A stretch of 64,000 bases of DNA, from contig NZ_JACHJS010000001.1 in assembly GCF_014203755.1 (NCBI RefSeq), positions 2,728,001 through 2,792,000 of the forward strand. The letters run 5' to 3'. Below are positions 1 to 8,136 of this stretch, in pieces; position 1 is the first letter of the stretch, and each line of letters starts with the position of its first letter. The DNA is from Saccharothrix violaceirubra (GTDB taxonomy: Bacteria; Actinomycetota; Actinomycetes; Mycobacteriales; Pseudonocardiaceae). The notes beneath the pieces were generated by a model. It did not search any database, was not told the DNA's origin, and saw nothing but the letters and a program-made list of their open reading frames with translations. A program made the position numbers and the translations under genes.

Positions 1-605
1 ATCGTCTCGGGCCGTTCGTCGTCGGTGGCGTGGGAGATCACCAGGTAGCTGTCGGGCACGAGCCGCTCCCGGTAGCGGGCCATCATGGCGAGCACGTCGT
101 GGTCGCGTGGGACGAAGTGGACCACCAGCAGCAGCAGCAGCCCGATGGGTCGGTCGAAGTCGAGCAGGCCGGTGACCTCGGGCCGGGCGAGCAGGTCGTC
201 CGGTTCGCGCAGGTCGGCCTGCACGGCGGCGGTCCGCTCGTTGCCGTGCAGGATCAGCTTGCTCTGCGCGATGGCGACCGGGTCCTTGTCCACGTAGACG
301 ACCCGGCACTCCGGGTCGAGCCGCTGCACGATCTCGTGCACGTTGCCCACGGTCGGGATGCCCGAGCCGATGTCGAGGAACTGACGCACCCCGCTGTCGA
401 CGAGGTGGGTCACCGCCCGGCGCAGGAACGCCCGGTTGAGCCGCACGAGCTGCTTGATGGTCGGCATCACCTTGATGATCTGCTCGGCCATCGCCCGGTC
501 GGCCGCCAGGTTGTGCGCGCCGCCGAGCATGTAGTCGTAGGTGCGGGCGACGCTGGGCACGTTGGGGTCGGTCCCGTCGGGCAGCCAATCCGGGTAGTAG
601 CTCAT
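1..605 (-). CDS. SAM-dependent methyltransferase, DUF574 family (partial, C-terminus off the window)
   Basis: Seen: the frame opens at an ATG at 605 and runs off the left edge, giving about 201 residues. The protein begins MSYYPDWLPDGTDPNVPSVA, followed by ARTYDYMLGGAHNLAADR, which is the family signature of the actinobacterial DUF574 (PF04672) SAM methyltransferases. The glycine-rich SAM-binding loop FLDIGSGIPTVGNVHE and the acidic strand end VVYVDKDPVA are both present. A purine-rich GGACGGAG precedes the start. Known: these soluble proteins have a Rossmann methyltransferase fold, are highly multiplied in actinomycetes and mostly have no assigned substrate. It is divergent from the P450 gene, with about 240 bases between them. 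Fold is certain; the methylated substrate is unknown. Confidence 0.93.
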   Translation of the reverse strand, partial: MSYYPDWLPDGTDPNVPSVARTYDYMLGGAHNLAADRAMAEQIIKVMPTIKQLVRLNRAFLRRAVTHLVDSGVRQFLDIGSGIPTVGNVHEIVQRLDPECRVVYVDKDPVAIAQSKLILHGNERTAAVQADLREPDDLLARPEVTGLLDFDRPIGLLLLLVVHFVPRDHDVLAMMARYRERLVPDSYLVISHATDDERPET

Positions 606-842
606 GCGCGCTCCGTCCGCGGGTCGAGCCGGAATTCGCCGACGACGTGGGGTGATCGCGTTGGGCCACGTGATTCGGCGTCTTCCGCTGATGGTGAAAC
701 GGCGAACGCGAACATCCAACCGCTTGGTGAACACTAGCACCAGCGTATGGGGGAACTTAACCCGAATGCGCGATCCCCTTCGGGTCGAACAGCCCACTAG
801 AGTGCTCGTCTCGAATGTCCGTCCGAGGCGAGGAGCGGCGTC

Positions 843-2186
843 GTGAACGCAGGCTCGAAATCCCTCCGACATCCGGCCGAACGCGAGGTTCCCACTGCTC
901 CCGGGCGACTGCCGGTCATCGGCCACGGCATCGCCATGTTGCGCGGGAAGCTCGCCTTCACCGCAGGTCTGGCCGCTCATGGCGACATCGTCCGGGTCCA
1001 CCTGGGCACACTGCCGGTGTACTTCGTGACCAGTGCCGAATTGATCGACCAGGTGCTGGCGACCGAGACCGACAAGTTCGACAAGGGCGCACTCGGCGAC
1101 AAACTCCGGGACGTCTTCGGAAACGGCCTGGTCAGCACGAACGGCGATTTCTACCGGCGGCAACGTCGGATGATCCAACCCGCGTTCCATCGGCGCCCGA
1201 TCGGTCGCTACACCGCGATGATGGCCGAATCGGCCGCCGAACTGGCCGATTCCTGGCGGTCCGGGCAGGTCGTCGACGTCGAACGGGCCATGCAGGACCT
1301 CGCGTTGGTGATCGCGGGCCGCTCGCTGTTCTCGCTGGATTTCGCGCGCGAGGTCCGCGACGTGATCCGGGACGAGATGCCGGTCATGCTGCGGTTGGGC
1401 GTGGTCCGCGCGATCACGTCCACGCCGCTGCTCGAACGGCTGCCGATCCCGGCCAACCGCAGGTTCGACCGGGCGATCGCCCGCGTGCACGCGGTGGTCG
1501 ACCGCGTCGCCGCGTCGGCCCGGGAGGACCGCGACGACCTGTTGAGCGCCCTGGTGCGCGCACGCGACGAGAACGGCGAACCCATGTCGCGCGAACAGGT
1601 GCGCGACGAGGTCGTCACGCTGCTCGTCGGTGGCAGTGAGACCACTGGGAACACCCTCGCCTGGCTGTTCCACGAGTTGGCCGCCCACCCGGACGTGCTC
1701 GACCGGGTCACGGCCGAGGTCGAGGAGGTCGTGGGCACGCGGCCGGTGGCGTTCGAGGACCTCAACGCGCTGCCGTACACCCGGCGGGTCGTCTCGGAGG
1801 TGCTGCGCCGGTACCCGCTGTGGTTCATGCTCCGGCGGACCAACACGACCGTGAGCCTGGGCGGGGTGGAGTTCCCGCCCGGCACCGAGATCGGGTTCAG
1901 CACCCACGCCGTGCACCACGACCCGCGCTACCACCGCGACCCGGACGTGTTCGACCCCGATCGCTGGCTGCCCGAGCGGGTGGGCGCCCTGCCCCGGGGC
2001 GCCTACGTGCCGTTCGCGGCCGGTTTACACCACTGCCCCGGACACTTCTTCGCGATGGCCGAACTCATGGTCGTCGCCGCGACCGTCCTGTCCCGTCGGC
2101 GGCTCGTGCCCGTGCCGGGCCGGCCGCCCCGTCCCCGGGTCACCGGTCTGATCTACCCCGGTCCGCTGCCGATGACAGTCCACTGA
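843..2186 (+). CDS. cytochrome P450
   Basis: Heme-thiolate monooxygenase of 447 residues, normal length for a bacterial P450. The I-helix oxygen-activation motif GGSETTG, the K-helix ExxR (SEVLRR) and the heme loop FAAGLHHCPG with the cysteine ligand near residue 398 are all intact. The N-terminus (proline-rich PGRLPVIGHG, then WxxxR-like FYRRQRRMIQPAFH) resembles fatty-acid and terpene-hydroxylating bacterial P450s such as pentalenene oxygenase, but no terpene synthase or ferredoxin is adjacent, so the substrate is not assigned. The GTG start is preceded by GGCGAGGAG. The next gene follows after about 50 bases and may be co-transcribed. Confidence 0.95.
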   Translation: MNAGSKSLRHPAEREVPTAPGRLPVIGHGIAMLRGKLAFTAGLAAHGDIVRVHLGTLPVYFVTSAELIDQVLATETDKFDKGALGDKLRDVFGNGLVSTNGDFYRRQRRMIQPAFHRRPIGRYTAMMAESAAELADSWRSGQVVDVERAMQDLALVIAGRSLFSLDFAREVRDVIRDEMPVMLRLGVVRAITSTPLLERLPIPANRRFDRAIARVHAVVDRVAASAREDRDDLLSALVRARDENGEPMSREQVRDEVVTLLVGGSETTGNTLAWLFHELAAHPDVLDRVTAEVEEVVGTRPVAFEDLNALPYTRRVVSEVLRRYPLWFMLRRTNTTVSLGGVEFPPGTEIGFSTHAVHHDPRYHRDPDVFDPDRWLPERVGALPRGAYVPFAAGLHHCPGHFFAMAELMVVAATVLSRRRLVPVPGRPPRPRVTGLIYPGPLPMTVH

Positions 2187-2239
2187 GGATGGTCCGGTCG
2201 CCGGGCCGTCCGTGATCACCGAAAGGGAGCTGTTCCCCC

Positions 2240-3244
2240 TTGCGTTTCCCACTCGCCGCCGGCATCGCGGCGCTGCTCGTCGCGTCCACGTTGACGTCCG
2301 CCACGGCCGCGCAGGCAGCCACCTGCCGTGACGTCGACGCCCGCGTGAACGTGCTCGCCACGACCCACGTCGTCCACGGCACGCTCTGCACCCCCGAGGG
2401 CGGCTCGGGCACGGTGCAGGTGCTGATCCCCGGCGCGACCTACAACAGCACGTACTGGGACTTTCCGGACGGCACCCACTCGTTCCGGACCGCGCAGAAC
2501 GCGGCCGGCTTCGCCACGTTCACCCTCGACCGGCTCGGCACCGGGGGCAGCAGTCGGCCGCTGTCGGTGCTGCTGACCTCGTTCGTCCAGGCCGACGCCG
2601 TGCACCAGGTGATCGACGGCCTGCGCGCCGGCGCGTACGGTCCGAGCTTCTCCCGCGTGGTCGTCGGCGGGCACTCGCTCGGCGCGGCGATCGGCGTGCT
2701 GGTCGCCGCCACCTACCCCGACTCGGTGGACGGTGTGCTGGTCACCGGGATCACCCACCGGATCAACACGGTCGGCTTCGCCCTGGCGTTCGCCAACTTC
2801 GTCCCCGCCAACCTCGACCCGAAGTTCGGCCTGCTGTACCCGGTCGGCTACCTGACCACGGCGCCCGGCACGCGGTACGCGAGCTTCACCGCCCCGGCCG
2901 TGCGCATCCCGACCGTGCAGACGATCGAGGAGTCGACCAAGGACGTGTTCTCGCCGACCGAGGCCGCCGACGCGCTCGGCTTCGGCATGCTCCTGCCCTA
3001 CAGCCTCCAGATCACCGCGCCGGTGCTGGTCGTGGTCGGCGGCCAGGACTCGTGCCTGTGCGGCCTGCTCGCCACGGACTGCTCGTCGTCGGCGGGGCTG
3101 CGGGCGTCCGAAGCCCCGTACTACAACGCGGACCTGGAGACCTTGATCGTGCCCGGCGCCGGGCACTCGCTCAACCTCGCGTCGAGCGTGGGCGAGTACC
3201 ACGCGACCGTGTCGTCGTGGGTGACGCGCAAGGTCGTCGGCTGA
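2240..3244 (+). CDS. secreted alpha/beta-hydrolase (lipase/esterase-like)
   Basis: 334-residue exported hydrolase. A TTG start is chosen because it follows AAAGGGAG at a good distance and gives a clean signal peptide (MRFPLAAGIAALLVASTLT...AQA, cleavage near residue 31). The mature part has an oxyanion-type segment PGATYNSTYWD, the nucleophile elbow GGHSLG (Ser about 146) and a C-terminal catalytic histidine in PGAGHSLN (about 309). Several cysteines (CRDVDAR, GTLC, CLCGLLATDC) suggest extracellular disulfides. Known: the fold covers lipases, esterases and peptidases, so the substrate cannot be fixed. It lies just downstream of the P450 and ends before a 42-base perfect palindrome that should terminate transcription. 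Confidence 0.9.
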   Translation: MRFPLAAGIAALLVASTLTSATAAQAATCRDVDARVNVLATTHVVHGTLCTPEGGSGTVQVLIPGATYNSTYWDFPDGTHSFRTAQNAAGFATFTLDRLGTGGSSRPLSVLLTSFVQADAVHQVIDGLRAGAYGPSFSRVVVGGHSLGAAIGVLVAATYPDSVDGVLVTGITHRINTVGFALAFANFVPANLDPKFGLLYPVGYLTTAPGTRYASFTAPAVRIPTVQTIEESTKDVFSPTEAADALGFGMLLPYSLQITAPVLVVVGGQDSCLCGLLATDCSSSAGLRASEAPYYNADLETLIVPGAGHSLNLASSVGEYHATVSSWVTRKVVG

Positions 3245-3264
3245 GCGCGTAGGGCCGCGGATGT

Positions 3265-3306
3265 CGTGAAGTGCCCGGCCGGGACGTCCCGGCCGGGCAC
3301 TTCACG
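3265..3306. terminator. 42-base perfect palindrome, bidirectional-type terminator
   Basis: GTGAAGTGCCCGGCCGGGAC is followed immediately by its exact reverse complement, with one more C/G pair outside. It forms a very stable stem after the secreted hydrolase stop. There is no T-tract, which is usual for actinomycete terminators. Confidence 0.75.
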
Positions 3307-3454
3307 TGTACGGGGTTGGGGTTCGTCCGGTTCGGGGCACTACGCAGAGGCGCCGTCCACCGACCCGGACGGCGGTACGCGCGTGGCGGTCCGGCTGGGC
3401 ACACTCGGACAGGACGGCGCGCTTCCCCCGACGCCGCGACGGAGGGGGATCATC

Positions 3455-4282
3455 ATGACCACGAGCAGGTGGACCGCGGCACTCGCCGCCGTCCGACGCG
3501 GCTGGCCGGTGCTGCCGCTGCGGCCCTACCGCAAGGTGCCGGCCGTGCGGGACTGGGACCGGACGGCGACCCTCGACCCCGCGCGCGTGCGCGAGTGGTG
3601 GGCGTACAGCCCGTTCAACGTCGGGATCTCCTGTCGTGGCGCGGGCCTGCTGGTCGTCGACCTCGACCCGCCCGACGGGCGCACGACGTTCACGCGGCTC
3701 GGCGAGATCGAACCTACCTACACGGTCCGCACGCCCTCCGGCGGCGAGCACCGGTACTTCCTGGCGCCGCCGGGCGTGGAGTTGCGCAACACGGCAGGAC
3801 GTCTGGGACCCGGCGTCGACACCAGGGCGGCCGGCGGGTTCGTCACCGCGGCCGGTTCGGTGTTGCGCACCGCGACCGGTTTCCGGGCGTACGAAACGGT
3901 TCTCGACCTGCCCGTGGCACCGGCGCCGGAGTGGCTGGTGTCGGCCCTGTCGCCGACGCCCGCGCCGACCCGGATCGTCGTGCCGGTCCAACGCCCGTCG
4001 CCGCGGCGGATCGCGGCCTACCGGGCGGCGGTGGTGGAGGGCGAGGTGGACCGCGTCCGCACCGCCCGGCCGGGAACCCGGGCGCATGTCCTGTTCACGG
4101 CCGCGTGCCGGTTGGGCGAGCTGGTCGGCGCCGGGTGGCTGGACGAATCGACCGCGACGGCCCTGCTGCTGGCGGCGTGCGCCGACCACGAGGGCGTCGA
4201 CGGCTGGACCCCCAGGGAGGCCGCGCACCACGTCGGCAACGGCATCGCGACCGGTCGCCGGAGTCCGCGCGCCCTGGGGTGA
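3455..4282 (+). CDS. stand-alone bifunctional primase/polymerase (prim-pol) domain protein
   Basis: 275 residues. The ATG at 3455 is chosen over upstream codons because GGAGGGGG sits just before it and the protein domain starts there. The prim-pol (PF09250, archaeo-eukaryotic primase fold) features are visible: N-terminal RGWPVLPLRPYRKVP, the metal-binding LLVVDLD, then SGGEHRYF supplying the conserved histidine, and VDTRAAGGFVTAAGS. There is no helicase or primase C-terminal domain, so this is the short form. Known: prim-pol domains make primers or extend DNA and occur on plasmids, integrative elements and actinomycete chromosomes. No replication genes are next to it; a replication or repair role here is inference. 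Confidence 0.85.
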   Translation: MTTSRWTAALAAVRRGWPVLPLRPYRKVPAVRDWDRTATLDPARVREWWAYSPFNVGISCRGAGLLVVDLDPPDGRTTFTRLGEIEPTYTVRTPSGGEHRYFLAPPGVELRNTAGRLGPGVDTRAAGGFVTAAGSVLRTATGFRAYETVLDLPVAPAPEWLVSALSPTPAPTRIVVPVQRPSPRRIAAYRAAVVEGEVDRVRTARPGTRAHVLFTAACRLGELVGAGWLDESTATALLLAACADHEGVDGWTPREAAHHVGNGIATGRRSPRALG

Positions 4283-4818
4283 CCGCCCACGCCGTACCGA
4301 TCACGCTCCCGGGGAGCGGGTCGGTCCGCCGGCAGGCGGTCGTTGCCCTGGGGTGGTTGCCCTGGGGTGGTTGCCCTGGGGTCGTGCACTGGGGGGGCGC
4401 GTGTGTGCGATGACACCGTGCGCCGGGAGGTCGACGGTCACCCGAACCTACGCCGGTGGCCGATCACCGTCCCGTCCGGACGGCCGGTGGAAAGTCGTTG
4501 CGGTCTCGAAAGGGTGGAACCGGAACGTCCTCTGTGGATAGATGTCGGGGGGTGTATTCCAGGGGGTTTTACCAGGGTTCGCAACGGATTTCCTTCCTCA
4601 CATGGAGCCCGGTCGGCGGGTGTCGGTCGGACTCGACAGGAAGAGGCAGGACGATGTCGGACATTTCCCCGGCTGCGGGTTTCCCGGCCACGCCGCAACG
4701 CGGGACCACCTCGCCGCGCTGCACTACGCGCGGGCGAATGGGACCGGGTGGCGGTGGTGGTGGGCCGGGCGTGGACGGGCGGCGTCGGCTGCGCGACCAC
4801 CTCGACGCGTCGTGACCG
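4283..4818. other. intergenic stretch, no supported gene
   Basis: About 535 bases between the prim-pol gene and the HDAC stop. It holds the 14-base tandem repeat. A small frame at 4654-4815 (54 residues, ATG after AGGAAGAGG, start MSDISPAAGFPATPQRG) is possible but has a glycine-run composition and no recognisable domain, so I do not call it. Confidence 0.5.
4342..4383 (+). repeat. three tandem copies of a 14-base unit
   Basis: GTTGCCCTGGGGTG occurs three times head to tail; the third copy ends in C. A related GCCCTGGGGTG overlaps the prim-pol stop at about 4271-4281, so the unit may have been copied from the gene end. Confidence 0.85.
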
Positions 4819-5919
4819 TCAGTGGATGTCGCCCAGCAGCGCCTCGGTGGCCTTGATCGCGGTGAGCTGGTGGGGCTGGAGTTCCTGCTGGCCCATGTTG
4901 TCGAACCCGAACGGGTCCGGGTAGGGCTTCTCGACGGCGGCCAGCACCTCGATCAGCGCCAACGCGCAGAACGGGACGTAGGCCGCCGCGTACCCGCCTT
5001 CGTGCGCGCACACCACGCGTCCGTCGCACAGCTCGTCGGCCGCCTTGACCACCTGCCGGGCGATCTCGCGGTAGCCGCGCGGCGTGAGCATCATGCGTGC
5101 CAACGGGTCCTGGGCGTTCGCGTCGAACCCGGCGGCGACCATGACCAGGTCGGGCTTGTGCCGCCGCAACGCGGGCACGACGACGCGGCGCACGGCCTCC
5201 AGGTACCCGCCGACCCCGGTGCCGGGCGGCAGGGGGAGGTTGAGGTTGTAGCCGAACCCCTTGCCGGCGCCGCGTTCGGTGACGAAGCCGGAGTTGGGCG
5301 GGAACACGCGGTCCTGGTGCAGGGAGATCGTGAGGACGTCGGGGTCCTCCCAGAAGGCGGCCTGGGTGCCGTTGCCGTGGTGCACGTCGATGTCCACGAC
5401 CGCGACCCGGCCGACGCGGCGCCGGCGCCGTGCGACCTGGACGGCGACCGCGATGTTGGCCAGCAGGCAGAACCCCATGCCCGAGGCGGCCACGGCGTGG
5501 TGGCCGGGCGGGCGTACCAGCGCGTAGGCGTTGCGCACCCGGCGGTCGAGCACGGCCTCGACCGAGCGGATCACGCCGCCGACCGCGAGGCGCGCGATGT
5601 CGAACGAGCCGCGCCCGAACGGCGTGCCCCCGTCGCCGCCGTCGCCGCCGGTGTCGTTGGCCTGGGCGAGTCTGCGGAGGTGTTCGGGAGTGTGGACGAG
5701 GAGCAGTTCCTCGTCGGTGGCGGGCCGGGGCTGGAGCCGGGTGAGCTTGTCGACCAACCCGGAGACCACGACCAGTTCGTGCACCCGGCGCTTGGCGTCG
5801 GGGTTCTCGTAGTGCCGGTACGGTTCGAGCCCGCGCCGGGAGTCCGCGGGCAGCAACGACGCGTGCGTTCCCGTGTCGTGCCAGCCGTACAGCTCGTGGT
5901 ACACGTAGCCGGTCGCCAT
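4819..5919 (-). CDS. class II histone-deacetylase-like / acetoin utilisation (AcuC-type) deacetylase
   Basis: 366-residue zinc hydrolase of the arginase/deacetylase fold. Seen: RPPGHHA (His-His pair about 140-141), VVDIDVHHGNGT (metal ligands Asp178 and His180), GFDANAQDP (third ligand) and HEGGYA with the catalytic-pocket tyrosine. The N-terminus YVYHELYGWHDTG is typical of the bacterial class II HDAC subgroup. The ATG at 5919 is used because the frame stays open far upstream without coding character. Known: bacterial members remove acetyl groups from polyamines or protein lysines, or split other amides; the substrate here is not known. Intracellular, monocistronic, divergent from the protease gene. 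Confidence 0.94.
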   Translation of the reverse strand: MATGYVYHELYGWHDTGTHASLLPADSRRGLEPYRHYENPDAKRRVHELVVVSGLVDKLTRLQPRPATDEELLLVHTPEHLRRLAQANDTGGDGGDGGTPFGRGSFDIARLAVGGVIRSVEAVLDRRVRNAYALVRPPGHHAVAASGMGFCLLANIAVAVQVARRRRRVGRVAVVDIDVHHGNGTQAAFWEDPDVLTISLHQDRVFPPNSGFVTERGAGKGFGYNLNLPLPPGTGVGGYLEAVRRVVVPALRRHKPDLVMVAAGFDANAQDPLARMMLTPRGYREIARQVVKAADELCDGRVVCAHEGGYAAAYVPFCALALIEVLAAVEKPYPDPFGFDNMGQQELQPHQLTAIKATEALLGDIH

Positions 5920-6129
5920 GGGCCACGATCCTCGCGGCCCGGCCGGTGCGGTGGTCAAGCCCGGCCCACCGTTCGGTGGTCGGCTGAACGGGAAAGCCCT
6001 GTGCCCCAACGGATCGCCGCTCCGGGCAGTCGGCCCAACCGGTTCGGTCGGTTGCAGCCTGTCACGGCGGCGGTCACACCCCGTACGGTCGGGTGCGGAT
6101 TCCGGCGTTCGCGGATCGGGGGAGGGCCC

Positions 6130-7242
6130 GTGTTCGGTGGTCGCAAGGTGGCGCTCGCGGTGTTGATCGCGTTGTCGGTGAGTCCGACGGCGCAGGCCGA
6201 ACAGCCGGGCGTGGTGGACATGGTGGCGTTGTCCGAGACCAACGCCCTCCTTCAGGCGTCGGTCCCCGACAGCGGGGCCTTGGGCGTCTTCTTCGATGAG
6301 CGGATCGGCCGGTTCACGGTCGTCCTGCCGCCGGGGGTGTCGACGTTCGTCGCCGCCGACGGCACGAGGCCCGTCGTCAGGCGCACCGCGACGACCCGGG
6401 CGGCGCTCGACACGGTCGACCGCCGGATCACGGAGTTGGTGACCCGGGACAAGGCGCTCGGCTACGAGGTCGGCTCGGCGTACGACCTCCTGCGCGACAC
6501 GTTGGTGATCCAGTCGAACGCACCCGTCGAGGCGTTGACCGCGTTGACGGCCGGCCTGCCGGTCAAGGCCGAGGTCCGCCGGTCGACCGAGCGGCTGCGC
6601 AAGTCCCGGCAGTACGACCCGGCGCCGCACCGGGGCGGTGCCGCCATCTCGACCGCGGCGGGCAACTGCACCAGCGCGTTCACCGTCGTGTCGCCGGACG
6701 GCGACCGCTACCTGGTCACCGCCGGGCACTGCGGCCAGTTCCCCGGGAGGCCGATCGGCGAGCCGGTGTGGAACACGGGCAGCGGCGAACACCTGGGCTA
6801 CTTCTACAACTGGTTCTATCCCGACCGGGACGTCGCCCTGATCGCCAACTTCGACCCGGGCGTGTTCGGGCACCACATCTACGTCGGCGGTGCCGAGGGG
6901 ACGCAGAAGCCGGTGCGCGCCGCGACCGACCCGGTGCCGGGTTCGTCGAAGTACTGCCACAGCGGCAAGAACTCGTTCGAGCAGTGCGGCCAACGCGTCG
7001 TCTCGCTCGAGGGCACCCTCACCTCGCCCGAGGGTACGACCCGTTCGCTGATCGCCTACGACAAGGGCGTGAGCCTGCGGTCGGGCGACTCCGGCGCACC
7101 GTTCTACTGGCACACCGACGACGGCCACGCGGTGGTCGTCAGCGGGATGTCCATCGGTGGCAAGTCGGACGGGACGAGCTACGCGGAGAAGTGGAGCCTC
7201 ATCGCCCAGAGCCAGGGCGTGCAGATCCTGAAGGCCCCTTGA
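6130..7242 (+). CDS. secreted S1-family (alpha-lytic/streptogrisin-like) serine protease with propeptide
   Basis: 370 residues. The GTG start follows GGGGGAGGG. A signal peptide (MFGGRKVALAVLIALSVSPTAQA) is followed by a propeptide of roughly 130 residues resembling the alpha-lytic protease pro-region, then the mature protease. The catalytic triad is clear: His about 200 in TAGHC, Asp about 234 in DRDVALI, Ser about 321 in GDSGAP. Cysteine pairs fit the streptogrisin-type disulfides. Known: such enzymes are extracellular endopeptidases made as self-processing zymogens. The long frame that continues upstream is an antisense shadow of the HDAC gene. Specificity is not deduced. Confidence 0.94.
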   Translation: MFGGRKVALAVLIALSVSPTAQAEQPGVVDMVALSETNALLQASVPDSGALGVFFDERIGRFTVVLPPGVSTFVAADGTRPVVRRTATTRAALDTVDRRITELVTRDKALGYEVGSAYDLLRDTLVIQSNAPVEALTALTAGLPVKAEVRRSTERLRKSRQYDPAPHRGGAAISTAAGNCTSAFTVVSPDGDRYLVTAGHCGQFPGRPIGEPVWNTGSGEHLGYFYNWFYPDRDVALIANFDPGVFGHHIYVGGAEGTQKPVRAATDPVPGSSKYCHSGKNSFEQCGQRVVSLEGTLTSPEGTTRSLIAYDKGVSLRSGDSGAPFYWHTDDGHAVVVSGMSIGGKSDGTSYAEKWSLIAQSQGVQILKAP

Positions 7243-7292
7243 GAAGTCCCTATGCTGGGGAGAAGAACCCGAGCGCAGGGAGCACCCAGGCA

Positions 7293-7565
7293 ATGACCAC
7301 GCCCGAAAACCACGACCCGAACGTGATCGACGCGGAGATCGTCGAGCAACCCGCCTTCACGCCCGACTACACGACCGACGGCGTGCCGAACTTCGACTAC
7401 GTCCGCGACCGCATCGAGCAACGCTCGGCGACGGCCCAGGGCTCCGTCGAACTGGCCGGCATCGGCAACCCGGAGGCCCGGTCGTTGGACGAGCAGCGGG
7501 AGGAGCGGGACAAGGCGGCGCGCGCGAAGCTCGACGAGATCCGCCGTTCGCTGGGTCAGGGCTGA
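7293..7565 (+). CDS. small acidic hypothetical protein
   Basis: 90 residues with no signal peptide or membrane segment. It begins MTTPENHDPNVIDAEIVEQP, is charged throughout, and ends in a likely helix (SLDEQREERDKAARAKLDEIRRSL) rich in Glu/Arg, possibly coiled coil. CAGGGAG precedes the ATG. The last 10 bases overlap the 3' end of the convergent McrC-like frame. I do not recognise the family. Confidence 0.75.
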   Translation: MTTPENHDPNVIDAEIVEQPAFTPDYTTDGVPNFDYVRDRIEQRSATAQGSVELAGIGNPEARSLDEQREERDKAARAKLDEIRRSLGQG

Positions 7566-8047
7566 GCGTCCCAGGCGGAGTCGGCCAGCCGCTGCACCTG
7601 GGCGAGGAGTTCGGGAGGTTCGACGTCCAGGTCCAGCGCGTACGTCGTGATCGTGACCGGTGAGTTCAGCACGTGGTGCGTCCGCGCCAACTCGGCCGTG
7701 CCTGCGTAGACGAGCCAGGTGTGGGCGACCTCGAGCGCGGTGGCATAGGCGAGTGCCTGGTAGTGGTCCGCATTGGGGTAGCGACCGGTCCCGGTCGCGA
7801 GCTTGTACTTGGCATCGACGACGATCCGGGGAATCTCGTCGACCAGGTGCACCACGTCGGGTGCCATGGCGATGCCGCGTTCGGCGTCGAGCAACGTCGG
7901 GGGCTTGGGCCGGGTGCGGCCGGGGCGGGACCGCCACGCCTCGGTCAGCGCGACCGTCACGAAGTCCTCGCATACGGACGAGTCCCCGTCCTGCTCGATC
8001 TCGAATTCCGCGTCCAGCACCGCGCCTGTGTCGTCCGTTGCCAGCAC
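7556..8047 (-). CDS. orphan C-terminal nuclease domain of McrC (McrBC restriction), probably a truncated remnant
   Basis: 163 residues that match only the C-terminal PD-(D/E)xK part of McrC: VCEDFVTVAL (equivalent of the usual LFEDFV), MAPDVVHLVDEIPRIVVDAKYK with the catalytic Asp and DAK, then YPNADHYQALAYATAL. A full McrC is roughly 350-450 residues with an N-terminal McrB-binding part. Here an in-frame TAG lies directly before the GTG start, and only about 90 bases separate it from the divergent aldehyde dehydrogenase, so the N-terminal half and McrB are both absent. It may be a decaying relic or a free-standing nuclease domain; I favour the relic. Confidence 0.75.
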   Translation of the reverse strand: MLATDDTGAVLDAEFEIEQDGDSSVCEDFVTVALTEAWRSRPGRTRPKPPTLLDAERGIAMAPDVVHLVDEIPRIVVDAKYKLATGTGRYPNADHYQALAYATALEVAHTWLVYAGTAELARTHHVLNSPVTITTYALDLDVEPPELLAQVQRLADSAWDAQP

Positions 8048-8069
8048 CTAGTAATCATCGCCTGATCGT

Positions 8070-8082
8070 GTGACGACGTCAC
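8070..8082. promoter_or_regulatory. inverted repeat upstream of the aldehyde dehydrogenase
   Basis: GTGACG-A-CGTCAC is a perfect 6+6 inverted repeat about 55 bases before the dehydrogenase start, in the divergent promoter region. It could be an operator; the regulator is unknown. Confidence 0.4.
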
Positions 8083-8136
8083 GACCGGGTATGGCTGCCG
8101 TGACATGCTTCGAGACGTCAGACCGGAGGAGGACCC

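Noticed and set aside
30..737. Plus-strand open frame opposite the methyltransferase
   Set aside because: It is the antisense shadow of a clear DUF574 gene; the protein is Val/His/Gln-rich with no domain.
843..3244. P450 plus hydrolase as part of a biosynthetic gene cluster
   Set aside because: No synthase, terpene cyclase, NRPS or PKS gene is adjacent; two enzymes do not make a cluster.
4342..4383. Direct repeats as a CRISPR array
   Set aside because: Repeats are 14 bases and directly joined with no spacers, and no cas genes are near.
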